Assembly: GCA_024330265.1 (NCBI GenBank)
Contig: JANDLT010000010.1
Span: 1-64,000 of the forward strand
Direction: 5' to 3'
DNA length: 64,000 nt
DNA from: Pyrinomonadaceae bacterium MAG19_C2-C3
GTDB taxonomy: Bacteria > Acidobacteriota > Blastocatellia > Pyrinomonadales > Pyrinomonadaceae
Shown here: positions 25,929 to 35,206 of the stretch, piece by piece
Numbering within the stretch: the first letter of the stretch is position 1
Layout: each line of letters opens with the position of its first letter
Program-made: the position numbers and the translations under genes
Notes under the pieces: model-generated
What the model was told of the DNA's origin: nothing
Databases searched by the model: none
What the model saw: only the letters and a program-made list of their open reading frames with translations

Positions 25929-26378
25929 TTAAGCAGCGGCATTGGTTTCACTAAACAAGTCGTGAAGAAATTCATTGACACCTGCGGCTTGATACTGCAC
26001 TGCTGTTAGAAGGTCATGTAGCGCACTTAGCTGCGGGAAAGTCCATAACGGCTCTTCTTTACTGTCCACAAACTCCAAGACAATTTCAGGAATCCACACC
26101 GTCTTGTACTTTCTATCTACGAGAATGCTTGGAAGAGCAAGTACAAACGAATTACTTTCTTCATCAGAGATTGGTCTTCTTTCCGGCACTTTCCTTTCGT
26201 AAAGCCTCAATGCTTTACCGTTATAAATGGTTTGGAAGATTGCCGATGTTCTGTTCTGTTCTGTGCTTGCTGTGGTTGTTGTTTCTACAGAGTTCCAGCG
26301 CATTATGCCTTGCTGCGTAAGCTCAATCATACGCGCAACAGCATCCACCCATATATTTTTGTTTTTCTTTTCTTCGCT
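25929..26378 (-). CDS. Unknown cytoplasmic protein, 149 residues
   Basis: I do not recognise a named family. The protein is soluble and mixed alpha/beta: an N-terminal helix (VDAVARMIELTQQGIMRW), a central strand-rich part (ALRLYERKVPERR, FVLALPSILVD, VWIPEIVLEFVD), and a C-terminal helical end (LSALHDLLTAVQYQAAGVNEFLHDLF). This layout recalls small uncharacterised domains where a short beta layer ends in an L-x-x-L-x-x-x-V helix, but that is an impression. The ATG at 26378 has GGAG eight bases upstream; a GTG four codons earlier is less likely. It follows the membrane coiled-coil gene by eight bases and precedes hemW by about 20 bases. Both unknown genes look less GC-rich than neighbours. 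Confidence 0.75.
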   Translation of the reverse strand, partial: SEEKKNKNIWVDAVARMIELTQQGIMRWNSVETTTTASTEQNRTSAIFQTIYNGKALRLYERKVPERRPISDEESNSFVLALPSILVDRKYKTVWIPEIVLEFVDSKEEPLWTFPQLSALHDLLTAVQYQAAGVNEFLHDLFSETNAAA

Positions 26379-26386
26379 CATGGCTA

Positions 26387-26845
26387 TCACTCCAAGTTTA
26401 GCTCTTCTTGATACTCTTTTACTCCTTCAATAACGCGCTGCATACTTCGATACGCTAAACGAAACTTCGCTTCGTTGTCTGGCTCTTGCTCGCAGTCTTT
26501 GATGCGTGCGCGTAACTCTTTGACGTCTTTCTTCGATTCACCGCGCATCCGTCTTTGCATTGCCTTGAGTCTAACATCCATACGGGCAAGTTCATCACCG
26601 ATTTCCAACTGGAAGTTCTTGAAATCGTTGGCGTAATCAATTAACGTCGAAGCCTTTTTGTTAAGCATCCTGATAAATTGCGGAGCGCGTAGTCTAAAAA
26701 TGTACTTATTGGCAAGTATTCTGACGTTCCATGCGACATAAATCGTCAACCCCAAACTGATAATCGAAGCCCAACTTGCGACGAGGGCAAGCACGTCGCC
26801 AATCAACAACCTGTTGATGAATCTGAAAATCTGTTCGTTATTCAT
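26387..26845 (-). CDS. Unknown membrane-anchored coiled-coil protein, 152 residues
   Basis: No family is recognised. One transmembrane segment spans about residues 15-42 (LIGDVLALVASWASIISLGL and onwards), followed by a basic stretch and a long charged helical region (about 60-150) with many E, K, R, Q and D residues that is probably a coiled coil. It is likely an inner-membrane protein with a cytoplasmic helical tail. It lies eight bases before the next unknown gene on the same strand and the pair probably functions together. The M19 dipeptidase gene ends 32 bases upstream, so it could be in one transcript with it. Confidence 0.72.
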   Translation of the reverse strand: MNNEQIFRFINRLLIGDVLALVASWASIISLGLTIYVAWNVRILANKYIFRLRAPQFIRMLNKKASTLIDYANDFKNFQLEIGDELARMDVRLKAMQRRMRGESKKDVKELRARIKDCEQEPDNEAKFRLAYRSMQRVIEGVKEYQEELNLE

Positions 26846-26877
26846 CGGGCGTCGGCTTTCTCATAATCGGCGATTTG

Positions 26878-28209
26878 TCACTTCACAACTTCAAGTTTTC
26901 GCAAGCTGCCGTCGCCGCTGATTGTCTTCGATGAGGCGCGGGCGATGCGTTCGTTGTCCGCCATGACGCGCAAGAGGTTTTCGCCTAAGATTTTTTTGAC
27001 ATCTTTTTCGGAGAAACCACGATCCAAAAGTTCATAAGTAATGTTGGGAAGTTGCGCGATGTCCTTCATGCCGTTTGGCAGAGTCGGTACGCCGTCAAAG
27101 TCCGAACCCAAACCAACGTGGTCAACTCCGGCGACTTTCGCAATGTGTTCGATGTGGTCAATCAAAACGGAAAGCGGTGTTTCCGGCAGAGGGTTCGCCG
27201 CATCGAGTTTGTCAATCTCTTCTTCGATGCGTGCGGGATTGTCTTTGTACGTTTCACGAATCGCGGCGTACTGCGGTTTCAATCTTTCAGTGCGGGCTTT
27301 GTCGGCGTCATAAACTTTCTGGTCAATAAAGGTCGGATAGAAATTGACCATCACGACGCCGCCGTTTTGGGCGATGCGTTTAAGTAAGTCGTCCGGGATG
27401 TTGCGCGGGTGGTTGGCGAGGGCGCGGGCGGATGAATGCGAAGCGATGACGGGGGGTTTCGTGATGTCTAAAACGTCGCTCATGGTTTTGTCCGAGACGT
27501 GCGACACGTCAATCATCATTCCGAGTCGGTTCATTTCGCGGACGACTTCTTTGCCGAAATCGCTCAAGCCGTTATGCTTGGCGGTGTCGCGCCCGGAGTC
27601 CGCCCAATCGTTATTGAAGTTGTGCGTCAGGGTCATATAGCGTATGCCGAGGCGATAAAACTCGCGCAGGGTTTTCAACGAATTATCAATCGCCGCTCCG
27701 TTTTCGATGCCCATCAACGCCGCGATTTTGTTCGCTTTTTTTGCACGCCGTATGTCGGCGACGCTAAACGCCATTAGAAAATCGTTCGGGTATTTTTCGG
27801 CGGCGCGATAAACCACATCAATCAAATCCATCGCGCGACTCGTCGCGTGACCCTGTTTTACAAATTCGTTGCCGACGTAAATCGAAAAGAATTGCGCGCT
27901 CAAACCGCCCTGCTTCATGCGCGCAATATCCGTGTGATACTTACCGACGCTCGGTGTGGCTAAGTCGTAATCCTTGTCGGTCATCGGTGATGTGATGTCG
28001 TTGTGTCCGTCAATCACGATGCTCGCGCGGTGAAGTTTGAGAGCCTGTTGATATAGTTTCTCATCACGCGCGGCGGGCATGGATGAGGTCGTCGTGGTCG
28101 GGGTTTGTTGTGCGACGACCGACGAAACGGCGATTAGCGCGAGTGTGGCTATGGCGAAGACAGCGGCGAACGACGCTGCGAGGGTTAAGCGGCGAAAAGA
28201 GAATTTCAT
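26878..28209 (-). CDS. Membrane dipeptidase (M19, renal dipeptidase family), exported
   Basis: This zinc dipeptidase is predicted to hydrolyse dipeptides, possibly including D-amino acid containing ones, in the periplasm. A signal peptide covers about residues 1-33 (basic FRRL, then AASFAAVFAIATLALIAVSSVVAQ). The binuclear metal site is recognisable: H-x-D in VIDGHNDI, E in MGIENGAAID, H in DVSHVSDKT, H in ASHSSARAL, and D in GLGSDFDGV. The length of 443 residues is typical. The start ATG at 28209 is clear. A roughly 380-base gap before the PilZ gene holds the divergent promoters but no recognisable gene. Confidence 0.94.
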   Translation of the reverse strand: MKFSFRRLTLAASFAAVFAIATLALIAVSSVVAQQTPTTTTSSMPAARDEKLYQQALKLHRASIVIDGHNDITSPMTDKDYDLATPSVGKYHTDIARMKQGGLSAQFFSIYVGNEFVKQGHATSRAMDLIDVVYRAAEKYPNDFLMAFSVADIRRAKKANKIAALMGIENGAAIDNSLKTLREFYRLGIRYMTLTHNFNNDWADSGRDTAKHNGLSDFGKEVVREMNRLGMMIDVSHVSDKTMSDVLDITKPPVIASHSSARALANHPRNIPDDLLKRIAQNGGVVMVNFYPTFIDQKVYDADKARTERLKPQYAAIRETYKDNPARIEEEIDKLDAANPLPETPLSVLIDHIEHIAKVAGVDHVGLGSDFDGVPTLPNGMKDIAQLPNITYELLDRGFSEKDVKKILGENLLRVMADNERIARASSKTISGDGSLRKLEVVK

Positions 28210-28589
28210 TTTGAGGTCAACTCCGGTCTGATGATGTGTGAAAAGACTAAAAGCTTATTCGGTGCGCGGTGCGAATCGTTCAAATGCTGCGAACTGCGCG
28301 AACGCGATGCGAACTTTGAGTGAAACTAAATGTTGGCAATCGAACAAGTAGCGCGTCAAGGTCAGAACATATTTCGCCGCTCCAAGCTGCGGTGTATTTT
28401 GGGAAAGTGATAACATCCCCGACGCAGTAAGCTGTGAAAACATTAGACCATCAGTTTATGCATTCACCGCGCTTTTCAAGCGTGGTGCGGATTGAAACCA
28501 TGACGTGCTTCGCAACTCTCTCACAAATCCTTGCGCCGCACGCAATCCATGCGGCGCACAATTTTTCTTACAAAGGAAGCAAAAACATT

Positions 28590-28967
28590 ATGTCTCAAAA
28601 CCAGATACCGGAACATCGCACAGGTCAACGCTTCGTCGTGGCGATGCCGGTGCAAGCCGAATGGGATGATGTAAGTTCGGGGAAACACGTCGTCACCGAA
28701 GGCTCGACGGAGAACGTCGGACCCGACGGCGCGCTGGTTCACTTGCCGCAACTGCCGCGCGTCGGTGACCGCATCACCCTTGTCGTGCGCGACGAGAAAG
28801 TACAACTCGTGCGCGTCGCGGTTGAAGTGATACGTTTGGAACGCAATGCCGCGCACCCGCTCGCGGCGTTGCAACTCTTGAAGGCTTCGGCGGAATGGCG
28901 CGGGCGCGTGTGGGAAACGGCGGGCGTGCTTGCCTCGACGCCGGATGAAAATGATTACGAAGATTGA
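28590..28967 (+). CDS. PilZ-like domain protein
   Basis: This 125-residue protein has the shape of a single PilZ-type beta barrel: a basic HRTGQRFVVAMPVQAEW segment, then a strand-turn motif TENVGPDGALVHL corresponding to the D/NxSxxG element, then a strand series ending in PLAALQLL. PilZ domains bind cyclic di-GMP through an RxxxR motif; HRTGQR is only a rough match, so c-di-GMP binding is uncertain. The ATG at 28590 is chosen because AAGGAAG lies about ten bases upstream; longer starts read into non-conserved sequence. The stop lies 14 bases before the permease start, so the two are probably co-transcribed. Confidence 0.72.
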   Translation: MSQNQIPEHRTGQRFVVAMPVQAEWDDVSSGKHVVTEGSTENVGPDGALVHLPQLPRVGDRITLVVRDEKVQLVRVAVEVIRLERNAAHPLAALQLLKASAEWRGRVWETAGVLASTPDENDYED

Positions 28968-28981
28968 AAGCGATAAAACAG

Positions 28982-30268
28982 ATGACAAATCAAAACGACA
29001 CCTTGAGTCCGGCGGCGGCAAGCGACTTGAAAGACGCCGCGCAAGCCGTCGAATCGGCAACCGACACGGCGGTCGAAGCTTCGTGGATGCAGACGCGCGC
29101 CGTGGTTCGCGTGATACTTATCGTCATCGGCGTGACGCTAGGGATTCTCGGCTCAATCGTGTTGCTTTACAAACTCGAAGGCGTGTTGCTGCTTGTCATC
29201 CTCGCCATGTTCTTCGCTTATCTGATTGCACCGCTGGTTGATTTCGTGCGTCGCCCGTTTAAGCTGCGAAACGGCGAATATAAAATGCCACGTCCCGTCG
29301 CCATCGGCATCGTCTATCTGCTTATCTTCGGTTCGCTCGGCATCACGATTTACATTCTCTCGCCGCGCCTTGCCGCCCAAGTTACTCAATTCACTCAACA
29401 GAGCGGAAATTATAGCGGCGCGTTACAGGGACGCGCGCAAGGTCTTCGCAATTTATCGAGACGGCTTGGGCTGCCCGTCGCGGGGCAAGACGCAATCGTT
29501 AATCTCGCTCCGGGCGCAATCGAGAACGTCAAGCAGAATGCCGAAGCCGCGTTGCCGGAAATCATCGCTTACTTGCCGTGGCTCGTGCTGATTCCGATTC
29601 TGGGTTTTTTCTTACTCAAAGACGCGGAAGAATTTCGCCGCTCGGTTCTCAAGATGCTTCCGCGCGGGCGTCTGCGTTGGCGCGGCGACGAGTTTTTTCA
29701 AGATGTTAACTCGACCCTCGCCGCCTACATTCGCGCGCAACTTACCGCCTGTCTCATCATCGGCGTCATCTGTTCGATAGGCTTTCTCATCATCGGGCTT
29801 CCTTACTGGCTGGCACTCGGCATCCTCGCCGGAATGCTCGAATTTATTCCGCTCGTCGGACCCCTTGTCGTCGGCATCACCGCCGCCCTCGTCGCCAGTT
29901 TCGCTTCACCGACGCAAGCCGTATTAGTCATCGTCTTTCTCGTCGTGCTTCGCGTCGTGCATGATTATGTGATTTACCCGCGCATCATCGGACAAGGCAT
30001 ACATCTTCACCCGCTCGCTATCGTGCTGGCGATTCTATGCGGCGAAGAACTCGCCGGACTCGCAGGCATCTTCCTTGCCATTCCGGTGGTTGCGATTATC
30101 TCCGTCACCTATCGCCACGCGCTTGAGCATCGCGGCAGTAAGGGACTCGTCAAAGATTTACTCAAACCCGCCGAACAAGCCGTGATTGCTCCGGCGACAA
30201 CGGACGCCACACCGACGAACGCCAACGCTTCTCCTATCGCGCAGACCGCTTCTCCGGCGACGCCATAG
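28982..30268 (+). CDS. AI-2E family transporter (UPF0118-type permease)
   Basis: This polytopic inner-membrane protein of 428 residues carries about eight transmembrane segments. Members are permeases tied in single cases to autoinducer-2 export, sodium/proton exchange or other efflux; the substrate here is unknown. The family features are visible: two N-terminal helices, a long periplasmic-type region with helical repeats (about 120-190), the LVLIPILGFFLLKDAEEFRRS motif, and the C-terminal LEFIPLVGPLVVGITAALV segment plus GQGIHLHPLAIVLAILCGEELAGLAGIFLAIPV. The C-terminal 40 residues are low in complexity (A, T, P). ATG at 28982 is preferred; a TTG six codons upstream would overlap the PilZ stop. 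Confidence 0.9.
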   Translation: MTNQNDTLSPAAASDLKDAAQAVESATDTAVEASWMQTRAVVRVILIVIGVTLGILGSIVLLYKLEGVLLLVILAMFFAYLIAPLVDFVRRPFKLRNGEYKMPRPVAIGIVYLLIFGSLGITIYILSPRLAAQVTQFTQQSGNYSGALQGRAQGLRNLSRRLGLPVAGQDAIVNLAPGAIENVKQNAEAALPEIIAYLPWLVLIPILGFFLLKDAEEFRRSVLKMLPRGRLRWRGDEFFQDVNSTLAAYIRAQLTACLIIGVICSIGFLIIGLPYWLALGILAGMLEFIPLVGPLVVGITAALVASFASPTQAVLVIVFLVVLRVVHDYVIYPRIIGQGIHLHPLAIVLAILCGEELAGLAGIFLAIPVVAIISVTYRHALEHRGSKGLVKDLLKPAEQAVIAPATTDATPTNANASPIAQTASPATP

Positions 30269-30292
30269 CTGACAACTGTTCTTGAACTATGA

Positions 30293-31399
30293 TTAAACGT
30301 CTCTAATGACCCGCTCCATAATCTCAACGAAGCGACGGAAGTGGTGCGCCGCGTCGTGCGGGCCCGGGGCAGCTTCGGGGTGATATTGGACGGAGATAAC
30401 GGGTAAAGTTTTGTGGCGCATTCCTTCGACGCAGTTGTCATTGAGGTTGATATGCGTGACTTCAACCGCTTCGGGCAGACTCGCGCCGTCCACCGCGAAG
30501 CCGTGATTGTGGGCGGTGATTTCGATTGTTCCGGTTAATAAATCCTTGACGGGTTGATTGCCGCCGCGATGCCCGAACGGAAGTTTATATGTCGAACCGC
30601 CGAACGCGCGCCCTAAAAGTTGATGCCCGAAACAGATGCCGAATGTCGGCACGCCCGATTCCAAGACGTGTTTGATTTCCGTGACGACCGCATCCATCGC
30701 CGCCGGGTCGCCGGGTCCGTTCGAGAGAAAAATGCCGTCCGGCTTCATTGCCAAAACATCATGCGCCGGAGTCGTCGAAGGCACAACCGTCACGCGACAA
30801 CCGAAGCTTGCGAGTTCGCGCAAAGAGTTTCGCTTCACGCCGAAGTCATAACAGACAACGTGAAACCGCTCCGCCGCTTCCGCAGGGATTTCATAAACCA
30901 CATCCGTCGTCACCACGCTTGCCAACTCTTGACGTTCCATGCGCGCCGAAGCTTTGGCTTTTTCAAGCAGACTTTCTGCGTCTAAATCAACGCTAGAGAG
31001 ACACGCCCGCATCGCTCCGCGCGTGCGTATGTGGCGCACGAGGGCGCGCGTGTCTATGCCTTCGATGGCGGGAATGTTCCACCGTTTCAAGTAAGCGTCA
31101 AGGGTTTCTTCCGCTTGCCAATTCGATGCGACGCGCGCCGCTTCACGCACGACGAAGCCTTCGACCCACGGGCGCGAAGATTCCGCGTCGCGTTCATTGA
31201 CGCCGTAGTTTCCGATAAGCGGATACGTCATGCACACGATTTGTCCGGCATAAGACGGGTCGGTCAATACTTCTTGATAACCGCTCATCGAAGTATTGAA
31301 AATCATTTCACCGACGCATTCACCCGCCGCGCCCCACGCGCGCCCACGAAATTCGCGCCCGTCTTCAAGCACGAGCAAAGCCGCCTGTTTATCTTCCAT
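30293..31399 (-). CDS. carA: Carbamoyl-phosphate synthase small (glutaminase) subunit
   Basis: CarA hydrolyses glutamine and passes ammonia to CarB to make carbamoyl phosphate for arginine and pyrimidines. The N-terminal domain carries [39 protein letters not shown] and [12 protein letters not shown]. The class I amidotransferase domain holds the nucleophile in [15 protein letters not shown] and the catalytic His/Glu in [14 protein letters not shown]. The length of 368 residues is normal. No carB is in the window. It is convergent with the permease gene and follows the TPR membrane gene by 13 bases on the same strand. Confidence 0.96.
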   Translation of the reverse strand: MEDKQAALLVLEDGREFRGRAWGAAGECVGEMIFNTSMSGYQEVLTDPSYAGQIVCMTYPLIGNYGVNERDAESSRPWVEGFVVREAARVASNWQAEETLDAYLKRWNIPAIEGIDTRALVRHIRTRGAMRACLSSVDLDAESLLEKAKASARMERQELASVVTTDVVYEIPAEAAERFHVVCYDFGVKRNSLRELASFGCRVTVVPSTTPAHDVLAMKPDGIFLSNGPGDPAAMDAVVTEIKHVLESGVPTFGICFGHQLLGRAFGGSTYKLPFGHRGGNQPVKDLLTGTIEITAHNHGFAVDGASLPEAVEVTHINLNDNCVEGMRHKTLPVISVQYHPEAAPGPHDAAHHFRRFVEIMERVIRDV

Positions 31400-31412
31400 G
31401 TTTGTTTAAGAA

Positions 31413-32735
31413 CTATGCTTGTTCTTGCGCGCGAAGAAAAGATTGGGCTTCATTCATCCAGCGTTTATCGGTTCGATACTTATAAGCGGGCGCGCTCTTA
31501 ACGGCTTCGATGCAACGCCGCATCACGTCAATGGCTTCGCGCGTGCGGTCGGTTTCAGCCAACGCGCGTCCCATCAAGAACAGTCCTTCGGGGTCTGTGG
31601 TGCGATTGTCGAGGAAGCGTTCGAGTGCGGTGCGCGCGTCTTCGGGTTGGTTCGCGGCTAGATAAGTCGCGCCGATTTCACGCCAGATTTCATACTGCGC
31701 GTGGTCTTCGTCGCGTTGTACGACCTGCTCGAAATGCGTAATGGCTTCGGTGTGATTGCCTTGCAAACGGGCGATGCGACCGAGTTGATAATGCGCGTCG
31801 GTTTCATCGGCATCAATCTCGACGGCGCGCGTGAAGCGTGCGCGGGCATCCGTATATTCGCGGCGGTCAAGGTGTATCAAACCCAAGTTGTAATGCGCCG
31901 AAGCGTCCGCCGGATTTAGGGTTGAGGCTTCCAAGTTCTGTTTGAAGCGTGTGCGTGAAGCGCGCGTGCGGACGAGTTCGCTGAAATAACCGCGCATGGC
32001 GAGGGCGATAAAGAACAGCAAGAACAACGGCAGTCTACTGATAATCCCTAATATCAATCCCCACACGGGCGAAGTTACGAACGCCCCGATGCCCGCGAGT
32101 GCCACGATAAGGGCGGCGCGCATTAAGCGCACGCCGAAGAATTCGCGCACCGCGACGATTGACCACGCGACGAATAAACCTATCAGAATCATCGCCGCCA
32201 ACATGACGCGATGCCAGCGCGCATCGAGCATCAAACGCATATCCGCGAAGCGACCGAAAGCATCGCGCGATTCGGGCGGCATCGTTTCCCACTGCTGAAG
32301 TTGCGCCGCGACGTGTGCCGCTTCGCCGCCGCCGACACGCAAAATCACGAGAAAAACCAACGCCATCAAGACCGCGACCGTCCACGCATAAAGCAGCGTC
32401 GCGGCAAGCGAAGCGTAATCCTGATTGACGATTAAACGAAAACCGCCGCGCCGCTCAACAAGGTTTGCGACAAACAAAATCAACAACGTAAAGACGACGG
32501 CGACGAAGATGACAGCCTGCGCGGAATCAAAAACCGTATTCAGGACGACGAAGAAACCGCCGGGCGTGAAGATGAAACGTCCGACTTCCGCCCACTGTGC
32601 AAAGAGTTGATAAACGACTTGCGCGATAAGGGCGAACACGCACGCGCCGACAAGCGGCGCACGGTCACGCGCCTCGGCAAACGCCGCGCGTGGTGCGTAA
32701 AACATTTTGAATAATGTGCGAAGTGAATCAATCAT
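31413..32735 (-). CDS. Membrane protein with Yip1-like domain and TPR repeats
   Basis: The N-terminal 250 residues carry about five to six hydrophobic segments, and the opening (SLRTLFKMFYAPRAAFAEARDR) resembles Yip1-type membrane domains. The C-terminal part (about 265-435) contains consecutive TPR units, for example ADASAHYNLGLIHLDRREYTDARARF, ETDAHYQLGRIARLQGNHTEAITHF and EIWREIGATYLAANQPEDARTAL. TPRs mediate protein-protein contacts, so this is probably a membrane scaffold; the partner is unknown. It lies between carA and lepB on the same strand with short gaps. Signal peptidase proximity is suggestive but not proof of a shared job. Confidence 0.78.
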   Translation of the reverse strand: MIDSLRTLFKMFYAPRAAFAEARDRAPLVGACVFALIAQVVYQLFAQWAEVGRFIFTPGGFFVVLNTVFDSAQAVIFVAVVFTLLILFVANLVERRGGFRLIVNQDYASLAATLLYAWTVAVLMALVFLVILRVGGGEAAHVAAQLQQWETMPPESRDAFGRFADMRLMLDARWHRVMLAAMILIGLFVAWSIVAVREFFGVRLMRAALIVALAGIGAFVTSPVWGLILGIISRLPLFLLFFIALAMRGYFSELVRTRASRTRFKQNLEASTLNPADASAHYNLGLIHLDRREYTDARARFTRAVEIDADETDAHYQLGRIARLQGNHTEAITHFEQVVQRDEDHAQYEIWREIGATYLAANQPEDARTALERFLDNRTTDPEGLFLMGRALAETDRTREAIDVMRRCIEAVKSAPAYKYRTDKRWMNEAQSFLRAQEQA

Positions 32736-32771
32736 TAAAGCTCAATCATCAACTTGAAAAGGGACGAATCT

Positions 32772-33464
32772 TTACTCGTCGGCGTTGTCCGTCGTGTTCG
32801 GTGTAGGATTTGCGTCAGTCGCGGGCGTCGGTTCGGGTTCATGCGAAATCATGCCGAACACCGAAAGTGGGTAGAAACGCAACATCGCTTTGCCGTAAAT
32901 ATACTTCTCCGGCACAAGCCCCCAATCGCGCGAATCGTAAGAGTTATCGCGGTTGTCGCCCATCACCATGTAGTAATGCGGTTTGACGCGGACAGGCGGT
33001 TGGCTGGCGTGATTACGATTGCGATTCGGGTCAAGGTACGGTTCACTAAGCGGCGTGCCGTTGACGATAACTTGCCCGTCGTCAACCTCGACCGTATCGC
33101 CGGGCAAGCCTATGATGCGCTTGATAAAACTTTGCGACGGGTTATCGGGAAACCAGAAGACCACGATGTCGCCGCGCTCTAATTCGGGAATGTCGTAATA
33201 AACCAGCTTGTTGACGAAGATGCGTTCGCCGTTGTGAAGACGCGGCAACATCGAAGTCCCTTCGACCTTGACGGGTTGGACGAGAAAGACCATCACCAGA
33301 ATGGCGAAGATAATGGCGAACAAACAATCGCGGACGAGCAATCTGGCTTCCAACCAGAAATGTTTGCTCTCCGCTTCCGCCGGACGTTGCACGTCAATCG
33401 CGTAATCGTCGTGCGGGTGAAAATCGCCGAACGGGTGTGAAGGTGTCTGCTTGCGTTTGAACAT
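32772..33464 (-). CDS. lepB: Signal peptidase I
   Basis: LepB removes signal peptides from exported proteins. The 230-residue form has a cytoplasmic N-terminal region of about 44 residues, one transmembrane segment (about 47-65), and the Ser-Lys dyad: S71 in VEGTSMLP and K115 in FIKRIIGLPGD. YYMVMGDNRDNSYDSRDWG is the conserved box E. The periplasmic domain is of moderate size. The C-terminal tail after ISHEPEP is low in complexity. The start codon at 33464 is ATG. The 5' region holds heptamer repeats (33531-33617) rather than an obvious promoter. Confidence 0.96.
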   Translation of the reverse strand: MFKRKQTPSHPFGDFHPHDDYAIDVQRPAEAESKHFWLEARLLVRDCLFAIIFAILVMVFLVQPVKVEGTSMLPRLHNGERIFVNKLVYYDIPELERGDIVVFWFPDNPSQSFIKRIIGLPGDTVEVDDGQVIVNGTPLSEPYLDPNRNRNHASQPPVRVKPHYYMVMGDNRDNSYDSRDWGLVPEKYIYGKAMLRFYPLSVFGMISHEPEPTPATDANPTPNTTDNADE

Positions 33465-33530
33465 TCTTTTGATACCACTCCAACAATCGCTTTCGAGGTT
33501 ATCTTCCGCTTTCGATTTCTGTCAACAACA

Positions 33531-33617
33531 ATAGTGGATAACGGATAGTGGATAACGGATAGTGAAAAAGCCTTTGTCCTAAACTATCAACTCTCCACTA
33601 TTCCTTATCCACTATCC
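33531..33617. repeat. Inverted heptamer repeat (GGATAAC/GGATAGT type)
   Basis: The left arm reads GGATAAC, GGATAGT, GGATAAC, GGATAGT; the right arm is the inverse (CCACTAT, CCTTATC, CACTATC) after a short loop. The same array recurs at 56486-56570. It ends one base before the hupB-like promoter -35 box. Confidence 0.85.
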
Positions 33618-33647
33618 TTGACAGTCTTCCGCCGCGATTTCTATAGT
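33618..33647 (+). promoter_or_regulatory. Sigma70-type promoter of the HU gene
   Basis: TTGACA at 33618-33623 is a perfect -35, and TATAGT at 33642-33647 is a near-perfect -10, with an 18-base spacer. It lies about 85 bases before the HU start codon. A strong housekeeping promoter is expected for HU. Confidence 0.75.
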
Positions 33648-33731
33648 CGCGTGCGGGCAGAGGATTTTCCGCACAAACTTTTGATGAGTCTAGAAGCGAA
33701 TAGTTCGCCTGACTCATAAGGATAAGCAATC

Positions 33732-34070
33732 ATGATAAAACTCGACATCGTGAACCGCGTCGCCGACCGCACGGGCGTTCCGAAAATGAAAGCCGAACAG
33801 GCTGTGGACGCGCTTTTTAATTCGATGAAAGAAGCACTCGCGCGCGGCGAGAGAATCGAACTGCGCGGCTTCGGCGTATTTGTCGTCAAACCGCGCAAAC
33901 GCGGCGTCGGGCGCAACCCGCGCACGAGTGAAGAAGTCGCCATCCCACCGGGTAAAACCATTCGCTTCAAACCCGGCAAAGAACTTCAAGCACACGATTT
34001 TGTGGACGACGGCGCGGACGATGATTCAACCGGAAGCAAGTCAGGGAAAATGCCGGATGCCGAGTATTAA
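33732..34070 (+). CDS. HU/IHF family DNA-binding protein
   Basis: HU-type proteins bend and compact DNA as dimers. MIKLDIVNRVADRTGVP and the dimer helix KAEQAVDALFNSMKEALARGERIELRGFGVF are followed by the flexible arm KPRKRGVGRNPRTSEEVAIPPGKTIRFKPGKEL with the characteristic RNPRT and P-containing tip. The protein is 112 residues, about 20 longer than E. coli HU, because of an acidic tail (DDGADDDSTGSKSGK). AAGGAT is about ten bases upstream of the ATG at 33732. A strong promoter precedes it. The gene probably encodes a homodimeric HU; a specific IHF-like role cannot be told. Confidence 0.94.
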   Translation: MIKLDIVNRVADRTGVPKMKAEQAVDALFNSMKEALARGERIELRGFGVFVVKPRKRGVGRNPRTSEEVAIPPGKTIRFKPGKELQAHDFVDDGADDDSTGSKSGKMPDAEY

Positions 34071-34151
34071 ATTGCACCCGAAAACCGCACCACAAATCGC
34101 GCGTCGCCCTGCTTACCCATACAAGCTTATTCATACCAACGCCGCCACTAC

Positions 34152-35186
34152 ATGAACGCCCGCCCATTCGATTTTCGCACGCGCTTCGTCCGTCCCATGC
34201 CGTATTTTTACCGCGTCCGCCCGACTGCGCGCGCGTGGTTATTTCATGTTGCGCTGTTGCTCATAACCTTTGCGACCGCGACCTTTTCCGGGATGCTTTT
34301 GATGGCGACGGACTTTGTATCCGAGCCGACGCTTGCCTCGCCCGTCACGACGATTGATTACCTTCTCTATCCGTTCGCGTACTACTTTCAAGCCGTCGCC
34401 CTGTTCGCCGTTCATGGTCTGCGCGATGTGGTGTTGATGACCAACAGCCTATTATTTTCAACCACACTACTGACGATTCTCGCGGCGCACGAAGCCGGAC
34501 ATTACATCGCCTGTCGTCGTTACGGCGTGCAGGCGACGCTTCCCTATTTCCTGCCCGCTCCGCCGTTTTTAGGAATGGGGACGTTCGGGGCGTTCATCAA
34601 GATTCGCTCGCCCATTCCGTCGCGTCGCGCCTTATTCGACATCGCCGTCGCCGGACCGCTCGCCGGATTTGCCGTCGCCATCCTTGCAGCGTGCGCGACG
34701 CTTTTAACCGCACAACCCGCCGCGCCGATGGATGTGACAAGCATCGGTTCGGTCGCCATCTTCAACGACCCATGGTTATTGAGATTGCTGGCGCGTGTCT
34801 TTGATGTTGATGTCGCGCACATTGCACCGAATCCATTTTTCTTTGCGACGTGGGTCGGTTGTCTGGTGACGGCACTCAACCTGATGCCGGTCGGACAACT
34901 CGACGGCGGGCATATCTCGTTCGCGGTGTTCGGTCACACGATTTACAAATGGCTTGCACGCTTTACCTTCGCGGCGATGCTCGTTATCGCCCCGCTCGGA
35001 TGGTTCTGGCATCACATTCCAAGCGGCTTTCTGTATGCCGTACTACTCGGCGTGATGCTCCGCTTCGGTCATCCCCAACCGCTCGATGAAGGCGACGCGC
35101 TCGGCTGGATGCGCGTGCTTCTCGCCGTTCTTGCCCTCATCGTGTTTGGATTAACGTTCCTACCTTTTCCTTTGACGCTAACTTAA
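34152..35186 (+). CDS. Site-2 protease-like integral membrane metalloprotease (M50 family)
   Basis: This zinc intramembrane protease of 344 residues has about seven transmembrane segments. The catalytic motif HEAGH (H113, E114, H117) sits in a membrane helix, and the second motif NLMPVGQLDGGHI (about 235-250) carries the third zinc ligand D. The FGAFIKIRSPIPSRRALFDIAVAGPLAGF segment is conserved in the FtsH-like/S2P group with a membrane-side GPLAGF motif. No PDZ domain is seen, so it resembles the rhomboid-like short S2P group found widely in bacteria. Its substrates are unknown. It follows the HU gene by 80 bases and is convergent with rsmI. Confidence 0.92.
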   Translation: MNARPFDFRTRFVRPMPYFYRVRPTARAWLFHVALLLITFATATFSGMLLMATDFVSEPTLASPVTTIDYLLYPFAYYFQAVALFAVHGLRDVVLMTNSLLFSTTLLTILAAHEAGHYIACRRYGVQATLPYFLPAPPFLGMGTFGAFIKIRSPIPSRRALFDIAVAGPLAGFAVAILAACATLLTAQPAAPMDVTSIGSVAIFNDPWLLRLLARVFDVDVAHIAPNPFFFATWVGCLVTALNLMPVGQLDGGHISFAVFGHTIYKWLARFTFAAMLVIAPLGWFWHHIPSGFLYAVLLGVMLRFGHPQPLDEGDALGWMRVLLAVLALIVFGLTFLPFPLTLT

Positions 35187-35206
35187 ACGCCGCCGTAAAA
35201 GCGATT

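Noticed and set aside
28255-28443. Small minus-strand frame between dipeptidase and PilZ genes
   Set aside because: No start context, no motif; the area more likely holds divergent promoters.
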